From NCBI RefSeq assembly GCF_010389155.1, contig NC_057762.1, positions 6,931,513 through 6,995,512 of the forward strand: DNA of 64,000 bases, in the 5' to 3' direction. Below, piece by piece: positions 1-11,719 of this stretch. Both the position numbers and the translations under genes were made by a program. The notes under the pieces are model-generated. The model was given only the letters and a program-made list of their open reading frames with translations. It was not told where the DNA came from and made no database searches. The stretch comes from Erigeron canadensis. Taxonomy: Eukaryota > Streptophyta > Magnoliopsida > Asterales > Asteraceae. Within the stretch, counting starts at the first letter, position 1; each line of letters begins with the position of its first letter.

Positions 1-517
1 AATTAAGTCTTGTATTAGGTACAAAAAATAATGAAGTGCAAACACTAACCATGAAAAATAACCACTTACAATTGTAGGGGAGGTGACAAAGGCAATTAAA
101 AAAAATAAATAGTCAAAGATTAAAATTTAATACGAATATACAAAGAACATAATTGGTTCGTAATTTCGTGAGTTATAAAAAGGTAATTATTGTTTAAAAA
201 TTTTGTAATATAATTTATGACAATTAAGATTTTTTTTTTTATCCGTATCAATACCTTTAGCAATAATTTTAGAGTTAATGGGGATTTTATAACAATAGGG
301 GTTTTAGGTAATCGTGGTGTTTTTTTTATTAAGGGTAATTTTAGAATTTCAGGGATAAGGTGTGTGGAGATAGTTTAAATGTAGAGGGTATATTAGGTAA
401 TTTAAATGTAGAGAGTTAAATGGGAGAGGGGGTAGTATAGATAAGCGATTATAGATAAAGGTGATAACTCATCATCTAGTTAACCATAAAATTCATTGTG
501 ACTATTTAACATATTTA
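1..517. other. AT-rich flank, no gene seen
   Basis: AT-rich intergenic sequence with poly-T runs. I see no coding signal, RNA gene or element end. It forms the left flank of the PIF/Harbinger element. Confidence 0.6.
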
Positions 518-609
518 GGCCATGTTTGTTTTTTTTAAAAGTTTGTGTCAGAATCTGAGTACCGCTTCGGAATGTTAAGAGATGGTTTAAATGTCTGAAA
601 TCTGAATGT
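518..609 (+). repeat. Left terminal inverted repeat of the PIF/Harbinger element
   Basis: Pairs with 10137-10229. The terminal 13 bases differ at a few sites; the inner part shares TTTGTGTC, GAATCTGA and GGTTTAAATGTCT in the same order. Long subterminal homology like this is usual for PIF elements. Confidence 0.75.
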
Positions 610-639
610 ATATAACTGTCTGTTTTTCTAAAACGCCTG

Positions 640-3004
640 AATACTTATAAATATTGATTTTGTCATTTTAAATGTTTATAAACTAGTAATGTTTATTATT
701 TTTCCATTCCCCAATAAGATAATACTCAAAAAATCATTTACATACACATCATATTATTTTTCATTATGAATACTTTCTAGTTTCTATACTGTGTATATAA
801 ATAAATATAAAAATATCAATTTTTAATTTTTTTTTTCAATCCACACTTCACACACCACACAAATAGATAAATGGATTAAACAACAAACTTATCATTACCA
901 TTTCACCACTCTCTCCCACCTATCCACCCTCCAAAAAAAATATTAAAAAAAAATGAGTTCATGATCAATTCACATATACATACTGAGTCTTCCTCTAATA
1001 TAACTTTTGAGGTAAAAATAATCATCATCGTTTCATATACATATCACATATGCTCTCCATCTTCTATAACTTTATGTGGATTTTGCTTTCTTCATTATTC
1101 AAGTTTTCTCTCCGGCGAGGTTGGGTGGGATTTCCTCCGACGAACGAGGTGTTATTATTTCCGGAGACGGTGGTATAGTGGTGTGGTTGTCTCTGTCATT
1201 GCACCACAGTGGTCTCAATTTCTTCTCGGTTGGTGATGGTTTTCAGCAACCAAATGTTAAAAAAGAGGTGGGATTTCATCTTAGCGAGTTTGATGTTTCT
1301 AAGATGTAAATGCCTCTGGATCTGAGAGAAAAACAAACAGGTTAAAATCAAGAAACCTCTGACCGAATCAGAAGTTAGAGGTATTTCAGAGATTTTTACG
1401 AAAAACAATGGAGGTCTTAGAAATTGGTGCAAGTGTATCGCCTTAATATTGACATCATGTAACATTTTTTCAATTTTAAAACTGTTTTAAATTGATTACG
1501 GTTTGACATTTATCATGGTAATTTTCAAAACTCAAAATGGATTTATAAAAAAATTATATTTGTTCTACATTTGTAAGTCAAATATATTGTGCTCGTATTT
1601 GTTTCCACACAAACTAACTTATTGCCCGCGTAATACGTGGGATTGTATATAATTTTTTATAAAAAACTTTTAATATATGAAAATAGTTGACATCTAAATA
1701 AATACTAACAGATTTTTGAACCACAATTATAATATCATGTTTTTTCAAGTTAAAATGCTAACAAATAATGTTTTCAACCATATAACTAAAATCTATACAT
1801 GGAGCATATGTATTACAATAAGTGTAGTTCATCATTATCTTGGTTGTGAAATATTAAATAGACTAGGTTTTTGGCCCGTGCATTGCACGACTTGAGCTAA
1901 ATTTCCAACAAATAATTCAACAAAAATTCTATATAAACAAAAAACTTTGGTAAAGAACAATCATAATTTTTTGTTAAGCTTTTGTAACCTTAAAAATATA
2001 GCCTACGACGATGTATAGTTGTTACATCTATTAGTAAAATTTTGGATTGGCCTAACTATAATTTGTGTGTTTTGTGGTTAGAGAAAACACAATCTTATAC
2101 TTAAAAACAGTTGACATTAATTTGTGTGTTTTGAAAGTTCCATTAGTAGCAACAATGAGGTTCCTCATGAAAACCGTCACACCCTCCGTCATGACATTTT
2201 CTACAAATCTATTGAGTTTCCTCTAATTGGAGTCGTTATTCTACCTCCATGTTACATTAATATCCCATGTAAGTTGTTGAAGTTTAAGCATACATTTAAT
2301 ATTCATTAATTCTACAACTACAATCTAAAAGATCAAAAGTATGATGCGAACTTGAACAAAAACAATTCGAAAGATTAGTACAAAGAGGCATTTTCATACC
2401 AACACATAATAGTTGATCCATCAACATGGTTTTCAACTTATTTAAGGTATATCCATGGTAAACAATATTGAACAATTCAATTTACTAACCAGCTACACTT
2501 ACAATAAAAGTAAAAAAATTAGAATGAAACAAACGAATATAATGAAGAATGTATCAAATTTGTTCATCTCTTTAAGGTAAGTTTCAATATAAGATTTTTA
2601 TCACTAATATTTTCCCACCAAGCATTCAAAACTCAAACTTTGTATTGCATGTCCTAGATCAAGTTACCTCCCATAACAAAGTTATGGATGTCTCCATTTT
2701 ACTGACACATGAAGATTTTATATTTTATTTACAATCAATTTTTTTCATGAACAATTACTATAAAATAAAATCACATATTAAGAACTATTAAGATTAAGGG
2801 GCCGTTTGTTTTTTATTAAAAACTCTTAATGGGCTTTTAGTGGCCTCTAGGTCTTTTTCGGTCAGACAAAATAAGAGGAAGGAGCATTTGTTTTTTATTT
2901 GCTATTCATACTATAAATCTCTAAATATCCTCTAAGAGGCCTAGACATAACTTTACGTCTAAAAATGTCATAGCCCTAAAATAAAGAAGCAACCGCCCTC
3001 TTTC
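640..3004. other. Non-coding interior of the Harbinger element
   Basis: The stretch contains only short overlapping frames with no recognisable protein. A GC-richer patch near 1100-1320 resembles untranslated leader sequence but has no supported product. A Helitron-type 3' end lies at 1863-1890 and a GTTTGTTTT-containing, MITE-like end near 2801 whose partner end I could not find. Confidence 0.5.
1863..1895 (-). mobile_element. Helitron-type 3' terminus
   Basis: Read on the minus strand, a short hairpin (CGTGCAATGCACGGG) is followed about 10 bases later by CTAG and then T, as expected for a Helitron 3' end inserted between A and T. The 5' end to the right was not located. Confidence 0.4.
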
Positions 3005-6000
3005 TGTAACACCCCGTAATTTAAGGTATTATAATAATGATAATACTATTACTTTTACTATTATAAAATGATTTTGTTAGAAATTAAAATATGATAGGTG
3101 ACCGTATATAGAGTCGAGATTATACTATTTAATAGCCGGATACTTTAAGTATCTAGACTTATGTTTTAAAGTAACGGGTGTTTAAACGATTTGTATTAGA
3201 GGGATTAGGAGTGTAAATACCCGTTAAATTAGTAGATAAACATGATATAGTGGAGCTTTATGGATTATACACGTATACACCTACATACATACTAAAGTCT
3301 GATGCTCCCTCCAAAGAGAGAAACTCAGGAAAATCAATAAGAAAAGAAAGGAGGGCTGAATTCATGTTTAATTTATCATCTTTATATTGATTTCAAGTGA
3401 TATTCCCATCATTTAATTCAAGTAAGTTGTTGTTCATAATTCTTAAGCAAAAAGTCTTGACTTTTGATGAGATATAGAATAAAAGAGTAGAATTGAGCTA
3501 AAAGATTTTAGGGTTTTGTTTCTATGATGTTAACAAACATATAGGAACCATCAATTTTAACTATTGTAAGAATTTTTATGAAAGATGATTTTATAACCTA
3601 ACTATGATTATATGAAAAATCATGGTTAGTGAAACAATAGAAGTTTTTCATAAATTAAAAGTTTAATGAGCTTATATGATGATATTAATGTTGTTTAGTT
3701 AGTGGGTTATGGTAGAAAATTCACTAGCCAAGATTATGAGTTAACTAGTAAGTTGTACATGAAGTTTGACTTTTAAAAGTCAAACTGGTCAAGTTAAGAT
3801 TTGTGGTGAAATTTGTTTAAGAGAAGTTCTTATGGTTATAATGATGTTTATATGTTAATTGTATAGGTACTAAAGTTGGAAGTCTCATTGTGATTGAATT
3901 GCTAGTAAGCGGCTAAAGTGAGTAATATGGGGATTAGACAGGTCACATGACCACATGACCCCGAGGTGTTATGTAGTCATGTGATAGTTACAGTTAGACT
4001 ATACGACCCCGAGGTGTCATATAGTTCTTTGATAGTTATGTTACGTGTAATGCGATAAGAGTTGTTTGCATCATAGGGATAATCTAGCTTTATCGCTAGA
4101 GACAAGTTGTTATGTGCTAAGTTGTTATGTGTTGCATATGCACGGGTCCGTTGCAAGATAAGATTTGTAAATCCCTATGTTTTCCATTCATAAGATGTTG
4201 ATATGCTTGTTTAATTGCTTATATTGCTCACTAAGCTTTTTGCTTATTTCCTTAGTTGTTTAACTTGGTAGGTGCAAGCGGGTCAGGTTTTAAGAAAGAA
4301 CACCGGGAAGGAAAGGCTAGTGAGGAAGCTTAGCGTGGACTTACTTGTGCTAGTAGGTATATGAAAGTCTCTTTTTGAATTACCGAGTTGATGCCCAACT
4401 TGAATTAAATCGCCCTGTATTTTGAGTTAGTATGTAATGGAACGGGTCGTCCATATTTTGATTAACCTTGTTGGTCAATGGCAAGTTGGAGTCTTCTTGT
4501 AAATTATGGTAGTTAAGACAACCCTACAATATTTTCATGTAAGTTTAAGGCCATGTAATATGGTCATGTTGTTTATGTATGTAAAAGTCTTAGTTTTACC
4601 CATTTTGCATATCATTGGGTTGAATAACCTAATTAGGTCTTTGATGGCGTATCCATATTACGCTACGAAGGGCCTGCCAAACAAACAAGTGCTAACCCGC
4701 AGCGCTACGCAGGAACCTGCGTGGGAAAGGCTCCCAGCTGGAAATAATACTCAAATAAAGAAGAGATTACCCCTAAAATAAGGACGATCGGTTCCAACTA
4801 ATTTAGGAAGTTAAATCTATTCCTTTAAACAGGGGAAAACCTATCTACAAGGGAGTTTTCCACCCTATGGACTCTCCTTCCTATATAAGGAGAGACGAGA
4901 CGAGATGAGAGGGAGATAACACTCCGGCTTTGATTGGCGTAAAAAGGCTTACACTCTACCTTCAGGGAACCGCTAATAATCAGAGCCACAAACCTCCCCC
5001 CATCTATCCCTAGCGCGATCCGGTGCACAAACAGTCTTCTTATGGGTCAAAAAGGATATTTTGAGTTGAATGTATTCTAATTATGGTACAAAAGAGATCT
5101 GCACTTAGGTAGGTTTATGTGTAGTCATTTGGTATAAATTTTGGTTAGTCAAAGTCATATTGCGTCTAGGTTAGTACCATTGACCCGTTTGAACTCAAAT
5201 TCCGGAACAGAAGGCTCAATCAAGTCACATATCGTATTTCAATTAATTCTGTAAGTTTTGGCGTCTTGAAGTTGATTTTTGGTCGATTTAGGGGTCGTTG
5301 ACCATCTTGAAGAAAAATGTCAAAAATGACTTTCAGGTCAACTTTGAAGGCCTGTATCTTTGAAATGGTTCAGTTCTGGTTCAAGTGGCTTACGTGGTTG
5401 GAAAGTAGACTTCGAGGGCTTCGAAATGGTATAAGATATGTTTAGTTTTGTCAAAAGAAAAGTGGGTCAAACTGTGTCATAAAACAGCCGCTGGGTGCTG
5501 TTTGTTTTCTGATCAGCAAGTTGCTGTATTTTTCAGCAACCTTCATGTTCTTGGGCTGTTTTTGAACTGCTGTAATTTTGTGTGTGTCTTGTTTTGGGTG
5601 AAACCAAAAACAGGTATTGAAAGTATGGTTGTAGCTCTTTGAAATGGTACAGGTTTCATGCAATACGGATGTGTTTAAGTGTGTCAAATATACGTCACAA
5701 AACTGCCCGTTGGAACAGTTTTCTTGTAAGTCAATTGAATTTAAAATGGTTATAACTTTCAAACGGTAACTCCATTTTTAGTAAATGAGCTATCCACGGA
5801 AAGGGGAAGAAGTCTACTTTCTAATGGTTATGGTATTAAAGTCTAAATCAAAATTAATTTCAAGTTATAAGCTGTTGAACAATTGCTGTCCTAGTCGGTT
5901 GCCCCATTTTAGTTTGTATAAGAATCGGGACCTATTGTATACATATGTATTGATAAGAATACACATGTTTCTTTTATTAAACCATGTTTTTTTTTATAAA

Positions 6001-6024
6001 AAAAAAAAAAAGTTGGGCGTTTCA
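3005..6024 (+). mobile_element. Long solo-LTR-like unit (TGTAACACCCC...TTTCA)
   Basis: Starts TGTAACACCCCGT and ends GGGCGTTTCA, the TG...CA termini of an LTR. The 5 bases before (CTTTC) and after (CTTTT) differ at one position, so the target duplication is imperfect. No gag or pol reading frame and no second LTR copy is present, so a solo LTR or non-coding retroelement is most likely. Without the nested 392-bp insertion (4642-5033) it is about 2.6 kb, the same size class as the units at 10979, 12150 and 17459. Short frames inside are not coding. Confidence 0.6.
4642..5033 (+). mobile_element. 392-bp solo LTR / TRIM-like insertion
   Basis: Begins TGATGGCGTATCC and ends GTGCACAAACA. It is flanked on both sides by the exact 5-bp duplication GTCTT (4637-4641 and 5034-5038). 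It is markedly richer in GC than its host and holds a TATATAAGG promoter box near 4890 followed by GAGACGAGACGAGATGAGAG, the layout of a compact plant LTR. It is nested inside the 3005-6024 unit and is therefore younger. Confidence 0.75.
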
Positions 6025-6083
6025 CTTTTTTTCTCCAATCTTTTTTCATCCAATAAAATCTATTTTTCTAAGGGTAATGATCA

Positions 6084-6238
6084 ATCCTCCTAACAAATTA
6101 GCCTAAAAATCCTCCTAATTAATAGGATTGTGACATGTGGAAAATCAGGGGATAAGATTAGGAAAAATAATTAGTGGTATCCACATGTCACCATCTAAAG
6201 TTATTAGGAGGATTTTTAGGCTAATTTGTTAGGAGGAT
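6084..6238. mobile_element. 155-bp MITE with perfect 36-bp inverted repeats
   Basis: The first 36 bases (from ATCCTCCTAACAAATTAGCC, 6084-6119) are exactly the reverse complement of the last 36 (6203-6238). The arms even contain the motif ATCCTCCTAA twice each. The centre carries a second short inverted pair (ACATGTGG / CCACATGT). No coding capacity. The superfamily is unclear, as I cannot define a convincing target duplication. Confidence 0.8.
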
Positions 6239-6714
6239 AAATTATTTTTCTTCTTTTAAATATTTCTTAAGCCATAAAGCATCTGTGGGCAAAGATCATC
6301 ATCGCGAAGATCTATCTTCGCAAATCGGGTTCGTTAATTCATTTTTTCTAAAGCTGTTTATTACTTTTATGATATTGTTAATTATTTGATTTGTAGACTC
6401 ATAAAATTATTTGTAGAAAATGCTTATGCACATTGCATTGATATATTATTATTTTGATCTAGTTATCAATTTGTATATGTGTGCGTAGCAATCCTTATAT
6501 CTGTTTTGATGTCAATAAAATTAATTGTATATATTATTATTTTGATCTAGTTATCAATTTGTATATGTGGACTCATAACATTATTTATAGAATATTGTTG
6601 TCAATGTTTATTATCATGATGACAACATAATTGGTTATATTGAATTTATAATGTGCTAGTAGCCTGTTGGAAATTTGTAGGTTTATAAATGTTATTTTTG
6701 ATTCTCTATTAGGC
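6239..6714. other. AT-rich spacer inside the Harbinger element
   Basis: AT-rich sequence with an imperfect direct duplication: the phrase TTATCAATTTGTATATGTG occurs near 6463 and again near 6551. No gene is seen. Confidence 0.5.
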
Positions 6715-6774
6715 ATGGGTGACAAGAGTCGGCTAAAACTTACAAATGAACAAGAGAAATTGTTTTTAGAGATA

Positions 6775-7032
6775 CGAGCATGATACCCGCGCGTAGCGGC
6801 GGATATTGTAAACGAAGGTGGCCGGGGTGTTGGTGATGTTGGACGACGGCGGTGGTTATTGACGGAAATAAAGAGAGTGTGTGTTGTTTTGGTACATTGT
6901 TTTGGTAGAGAGATAAAGAGAATAGAGATATTTGTGTTTTGTTATAAGAGGAAGGGTAAAAGGGTAAAATCGCATGTCCCACATTTGTAAACTTTTCAAC
7001 ACCCCAACATAATTTTTAATAAAGAGTATAGA
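6775..7032 (-). mobile_element. Non-autonomous Helitron (about 258 bp)
   Basis: Read on the minus strand it starts TCTATACTCTTTATT, a standard plant Helitron 5' end, and finishes with a GC-rich hairpin (GCCGCTACGCGCGGG) followed by ATCATGCTCG. The terminal tetranucleotide is CTCG rather than the usual CTRR; the copy at 55627 ends the same way with CTTG. It interrupts the Myb/SANT gene. A minus-strand frame inside is not a gene. Confidence 0.6.
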
Positions 7033-7224
7033 TGTATAGAAGAAACCAATAGGTTGGGTTACATGGGAGTAAGCTTACAGAGGGAGTCTTGGGCTGTCTT
7101 GGGGAAAAAACTCAATGAACCAATAGGTTGGGTTACAACTGAAAAACAAGTATGATTACATCAGGGGGAAGTATCTCGCTTGGTCATATTTGAGACGAAA
7201 AACAGGAAACATTTACAACCCTCA

Positions 7225-7612
7225 TCTATACTATTTATATAAATAAACTACCCTCTCAAAATTTAACACTCTACCTTTAAAATCTCTAATTTACCCTTTT
7301 AATCTATACTACCATCAAACACTTTATTCTTGAAATTCCAAAAATACCCTTAAAAAAAAAAAACCTTACGCATGTGCCTTCACTTCCCTGAAGTTGCTCA
7401 CATAGACTACCAAAAAAACACACATGTGTTACTAAATTTAAAATCAATCAACATAAAAACCGCTCACTCTAAAACAACAATGACGGTTTGCACTTTCAGT
7501 CGGACTAAGAAACACTTGAGTTGAATCATACATTCATATAATAACATGGTACCACTACTTAACCAACGTTTTTTTTCCTATGCCCCGTCGCATCGCGCGG
7601 GTACAAGGCTAG
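7225..7612 (+). mobile_element. Non-autonomous Helitron (388 bp)
   Basis: Starts TCTATACTATTTATATAAAT after an A and ends with a hairpin (CCCGTCGCATCGCGCGGG), a short spacer and CTAG followed by T. These are the classic Helitron termini in an A/T target. It lies between two coding blocks of the Myb/SANT gene that join well when it is skipped. Confidence 0.75.
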
Positions 7613-8623
7613 TACAAATATGTTCAACTTAACAAGTGAAGAATGGGAAGATGTTTGCAAGGTTTGGTTATAACTATCTTTCTACTATATTTTACATTTT
7701 AATTGAAACACCTCCATTAGCTAACCATGAAAACGAATCCAAATTAAATGTAGGTTCATCCTAAGGCAACATACTTGAAAACCACTCCATTAGCTAACCA
7801 TGAGCTTTGTGCAACTCTATATGATAAGAATTCGGCAACTGGTTCTATTCGCCGTCATGTTGCTCCCCCAAGGGCTTCATCATCTTCTCAAATTCTAGTA
7901 TTCGAACACTTCTAATTGATGATGGTCCTATTGAGAGTCATGACGATGAAAACACACATGATGAAAATACCCAAGAAACTGGTTATGAAACTGGTTTTGA
8001 AAGTGATTCCTCAATTCTTGAACACACAGGTGTTCCTAATGTAGATCGTTAAAGGGGAAAACACACCATTGATTTGACTGAACTAGAGGTAGATATGAGA
8101 AAGGCAATCGCCAATCTTGCTGAAAAAAAAGTCATGGGTCCTACGATCAATGAATGTCATGATAAGTTAAAGGGTATTGGGTTGGAAGCCACTGCTTAGC
8201 AGCATTTGGTATTTTTGGCCAGCCTTCAAATAACTATAGAGAGGCATGGATGACACTACCATCAGATCCAGAGGTCTTAAAAAATTGGATTACAATGATG
8301 GCGAAGACTTTGGGCACTATGAAGTAGTTATTTTAAGTAGTAATTAACTTGGCAGTAGGTCTTGTTCGTATTTTGTAGTACTTATATTAACTATGAACTA
8401 GTTTGTAGCTGACTTTTAACTAGTTGGTACCTTTTTTGGGAACTAGTTGGCACCTTGTGATGAAATGTTGCCACTGATGTATTTCTACTATGCAATGAAT
8501 GATGCTATTTATATGTTCTTATGTGCTTTGTTATTGATTTTTTGCTTTCAATGTGTTTCATTACTACTAATGTGTTACCATTATAGCATTCTTTTTGACA
8601 TATAACATTGGTTTCACAGGTTA

Positions 8624-9966
8624 ATGGATAATGCTCAAAAACTTGTTTTTATCATTTTCGTTTACTTTTATTTTAAGTATTTCCGGCCTAGGCATAGGAA
8701 ACGAAATAGGGATAATACATCCATAATGTCTGGCCATGAATATACGGTAGAGCTTTTGGAAGGAAATGATATACAATGCACCGAGTTATTGCGCATGTCA
8801 CGTGATTCATTTGTTCGATTATGTGCGCATTTTAAAGCAAAAGGTTGGTTAAAAAATAGCAAACATGTATCAGTTGAGGAGAAAATGGCTACATTCTTGA
8901 TGATAGTTGTTCCTAATCAAAGGTATGTATGGATAAAGTGTAGATTTCAACACTCCAAAGAAACAATTCATAAGTATATTCATGAAGTATTAGATAAAAT
9001 GATGATATTTTCCGAACAAGTTATACAACCAACATCATTTAATCCTAATCCAAATATTCCTGGATATAATAGGAGGGAGCGACGAATTTTCAAGGTAAAA
9101 ATACCGTTGATGCCATTATAATATATTGTATTATATATATTTTGAAACTTTTTGTATTTTAGGGAGCAGTTGGTGCCCTCGGTGGAACTTTGATACATGC
9201 TATTGTCCCTCGTGATCAACAACATTTATATAGAGCAAGAGGTAGAGGTGAATGTTACCAAAATGTTTTGGCAATTTGTGACTTCAACATGATCTTTACT
9301 TTCATTGTGGCCGGATGGGAAGGTACCGCACATGATGCTAGAATTTTAAATGAAGCATTAGTTGATCCTGATTTTGAGTTTCCCGTTCCTCCCACAGGTT
9401 CAATTTTATTGTTTTTTTTTACCTTATATTCCTAATGATGTTGCATGTAACACTATTTGTTTCTTGTTTATTTTTAGATAAATATTATCTTTGTGATGTT
9501 GCATATAAACATACTCGGGGATTCATGGCACCATATCGCAATGTTAGGTATTGGCTTGGAGATTTTCATCAAAGACGTGCATTTAATAGTAAAGAAAAGT
9601 TTAACCACGCCCACGCTAAGCTTAGAAATGTTATTGAACGCGCCTTTGGTGTGTTAAAGGCACGTTTTCCTATCTTGATACAAATGCCATCTTATCCTTT
9701 GATTAAACAAAGAGATATTACCATTGCATACTTTGCTATTCATAACTATATACGAAAAGAGGGCTTAAGTGATGAACTATTCGCCATATATTATCAAGCT
9801 CAAATGCCTATTGCCTATTAATACGAATGTACAAGATGATGGTGACGAGGAGGATCACAATAATGATGATGATGAGCTTCCATCACACGGGAGTAGTGCA
9901 GATCAACAATATAAGATCAATTTGAGAGATGAAATTGCAGCACGATTAATGCAAAATCGAGTATGA
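8624..9966 (+). pseudogene. HARBI1-type PIF/Harbinger transposase
   Basis: Three exons: 8624-9094, 9163-9397 and 9478 to about 9966, with GT-AG introns and consistent phase. The first encodes the N-terminal helical region. The second carries GALGGTLIHA, then the conserved GRGECYQNVLAICDF and GWEGTAHDARIL. The third carries YYLCDVAYKHTRGF and the catalytic Glu in NVIERAFGVLKARFP. Two defects are visible. The first catalytic Asp (family GALDGT) is Gly (GGT for GAT). A frame change near 9800-9820 splits off the acidic tail, which continues in another frame to 9966 (DEEDHNNDDDE, ending RLMQNRV). The protein would act as a DDE endonuclease at the element ends in the nucleus; this copy should be inactive. 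Upstream extension of the start is uncertain. Confidence 0.8.
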
Positions 9967-10136
9967 ATGTTTAGATGTATTGGAAACATTTTCTATTTGT
10001 TCTTGTACTTTCTTTTTTAATCTTTTATGTCAAGAGAAATCTATTTTTAAATTAATTGCAATAACTTAACATTATAAAATGGTTATTCAGATGATTTTAC
10101 ATATTCAGACGCTTTTACAAAAACAAACAGCTATCA

Positions 10137-10229
10137 TTATTCAGATTTGAGACATTTAAACCACCTCTTAACATTTAGAAGTGGTATTCAGATTCAGACA
10201 CAAACCTCTTACAGAAAACAAACAACACC
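10137..10229 (-). repeat. Right terminal inverted repeat of the PIF/Harbinger element
   Basis: Reverse complement of 518-609 with scattered mismatches; ends AACAAACAACACC and is followed by TAA. Confidence 0.75.
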
Positions 10230-10978
10230 TAAAAAGATTTTTAAAAATAAAAAAACATATTAATCTAATGAAGACGATTACTAAAGCATGCAACTTTATT
10301 GTGACCTTCTCAAAATCACGACAAAGCAAATAATTAAAATAATTAAATAATTAACCTGTTGTCTAAAAATATGAGTTAATAAGAAATAACACCTAAAGAA
10401 GCAATAAACATAGTTAAAGTTTTAAATTCTTATGAAGTTCTATACAACTAATCTCTATATTACCGTCGATTCAGAAAATGAGTTAATAGATAATACATAA
10501 TGGAAGAATAAACACAGTATGAGATATGAAAGTTTTATAAAAGAATTTCAAAAATATCTATCTATATATATAATAACTAGCACAATACCTGTACGTTGTG
10601 CGGGTTATACTAAATAAACTATTATCCATACTTCGATTAACGAACTGGAAGCAAAAAACGTATTAACACAAATAGCTTAATAGCATTGTGCAAATAAAAG
10701 GTTATAAGTAAAATTATTTTAACCCCTAATCCCGTTTTTAAGTTTCACCCTATGTCAAAACTAGTCCATAGACTTCCTTATGGCTCATATTAGGCTAAAA
10801 TCACCTATTGAGAATACTTACAACACATTAAACACTTCAAACACCTCTAAAGGCATTTAAAATAAACCTTAAACACCTTAGCACATAAATCATTAAGGTC
10901 TTAAAACCTTACACATAACGCACATTAATCACACATAATCATTAAATCTCCTAGAGACTTAATGGACACATAGTGTTG
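10230..10978. other. Intergenic, Helitron 3' end and retroelement remnant
   Basis: No gene. At 10577-10610 the minus strand shows CCCGCACAACGTACAGG followed by CTAG and T, a Helitron-type 3' end. From about 10690 to 10973 the sequence appears to continue a minus-strand LTR-like unit that begins at 16406 and was split by the 10979-16354 insertion. Confidence 0.45.
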
Positions 10979-11719
10979 TGTAACAACCCAAACATTTTAT
11001 GTTTGACTATTTGACTTTCCGTTAATTAACGTTAGGTCCGTTATATTTATGTGCCCTATATGAGATTATGTGAATAAATGCAAATGTGTTTATTATGATA
11101 TGATTAATATGATGATTAATGAAAGTAATTAAAGTAAAATTAAGAAAGTCAAGTGCTTGTTAGGTTGATAAGTGTCCCGGTTAGAAAGTTAAGCTTAGAA
11201 TGCGATGTTTAAGAAGTTGAGGGACTTAAGATGAAGTTATGGAAGTGTTGTCCAGGGCTTAAGAGTTAATTAGGCTTCCCTAATTCTCTAAATTTTGTAC
11301 TCACATGTCCTAAAAGAACCCCAAACCGCCCCTTCCCTCCTTCAAGCAATCCTTCATCGAATCCTTCCGTTTCTTGGTGTTTTCTTCAAGTTTTGATAGG
11401 TTTCCGGATCCCTTTGATCATCTACAGGTAATATAGGTGATTTCCCTTTGATTTGTGATTTCTACAAGTCAATTGTATAGATTTAATTCAGGCCATAGGG
11501 TTTGGGTTTGATTCAATTACGTTTATAATCGATTTTAGGTCATTACGGGTTTTAAATCGATTGTATAAGGTTGGTATATGATTCATGGATCAATTGGTGT
11601 TTTGGAGGTGTCAAATGGGTCTTATTTTAATTGTATTTGATGTTCATAAGACCTGGAGATGTGTTAAAGTCGTTTGGAATGTGTTTGGTTAGGTTTTGGA
11701 GTTGTTTTTCACGTCTGGT

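Larger units (their letters stand above)
6715..8331 (+). pseudogene. Myb/SANT-like companion gene of the PIF/Harbinger element, cut by two Helitrons
   Basis: Three separated blocks read as one Myb/SANT-like DNA-binding protein, the usual partner of PIF/Harbinger transposases. Block 1 (6715-6774) starts with ATG and encodes MGDKSRLKLTNEQEKLFLEI. Block 2 (about 7060-7224) gives KLNEPIGW...EKQV and, after a frame change, GKYLAWSYLRRKTGNIYN, matching the middle of the domain. Block 3 (7620-7668, then about 7756 onward) gives MFNLTSEEWEDVCK, an intron, then HPKATYLKTTPLANHELCA. Helitrons occupy 6775-7032 and 7225-7612, exactly between the blocks. The C-terminal region (8052-8330) contains in-frame stops. 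Family role: nuclear import and target-end binding of the transposase. The gene is dead. Confidence 0.65.
518..10229 (+). mobile_element. PIF/Harbinger DNA transposon with nested insertions
   Basis: Both ends carry the same sequence in inverted orientation. The left end starts GGCCATGTTTGTT, and the right end reads GGTGTTGTTTGTT on the minus strand. After that, about 92 bp per side match closely (518-609 against 10137-10229), sharing for example GGTTTAAATGTCT. Inside are the two genes known for this superfamily: a Myb/SANT-like protein (6715-8331) and a HARBI1-type DDE nuclease (8624-9966). The left flank is TTA and the right flank TAA, so the expected TWA target duplication is not exact. The 9.7-kb span is inflated by later insertions: an LTR unit at 3005-6024, a MITE at 6084-6238 and Helitrons at 6775-7032 and 7225-7612. 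Both genes are damaged, so the copy is presumably immobile. Confidence 0.8.

Noticed and set aside
961..1465. Overlapping open frames of 77-91 codons on both strands
   Set aside because: No recognisable domain, no splice context, and they lie in the non-coding part of the Harbinger element.
4506..5028. Open frames through the 392-bp LTR
   Set aside because: They cross the LTR border or its promoter region and have no known product; the LTR explanation with an exact duplication is stronger.
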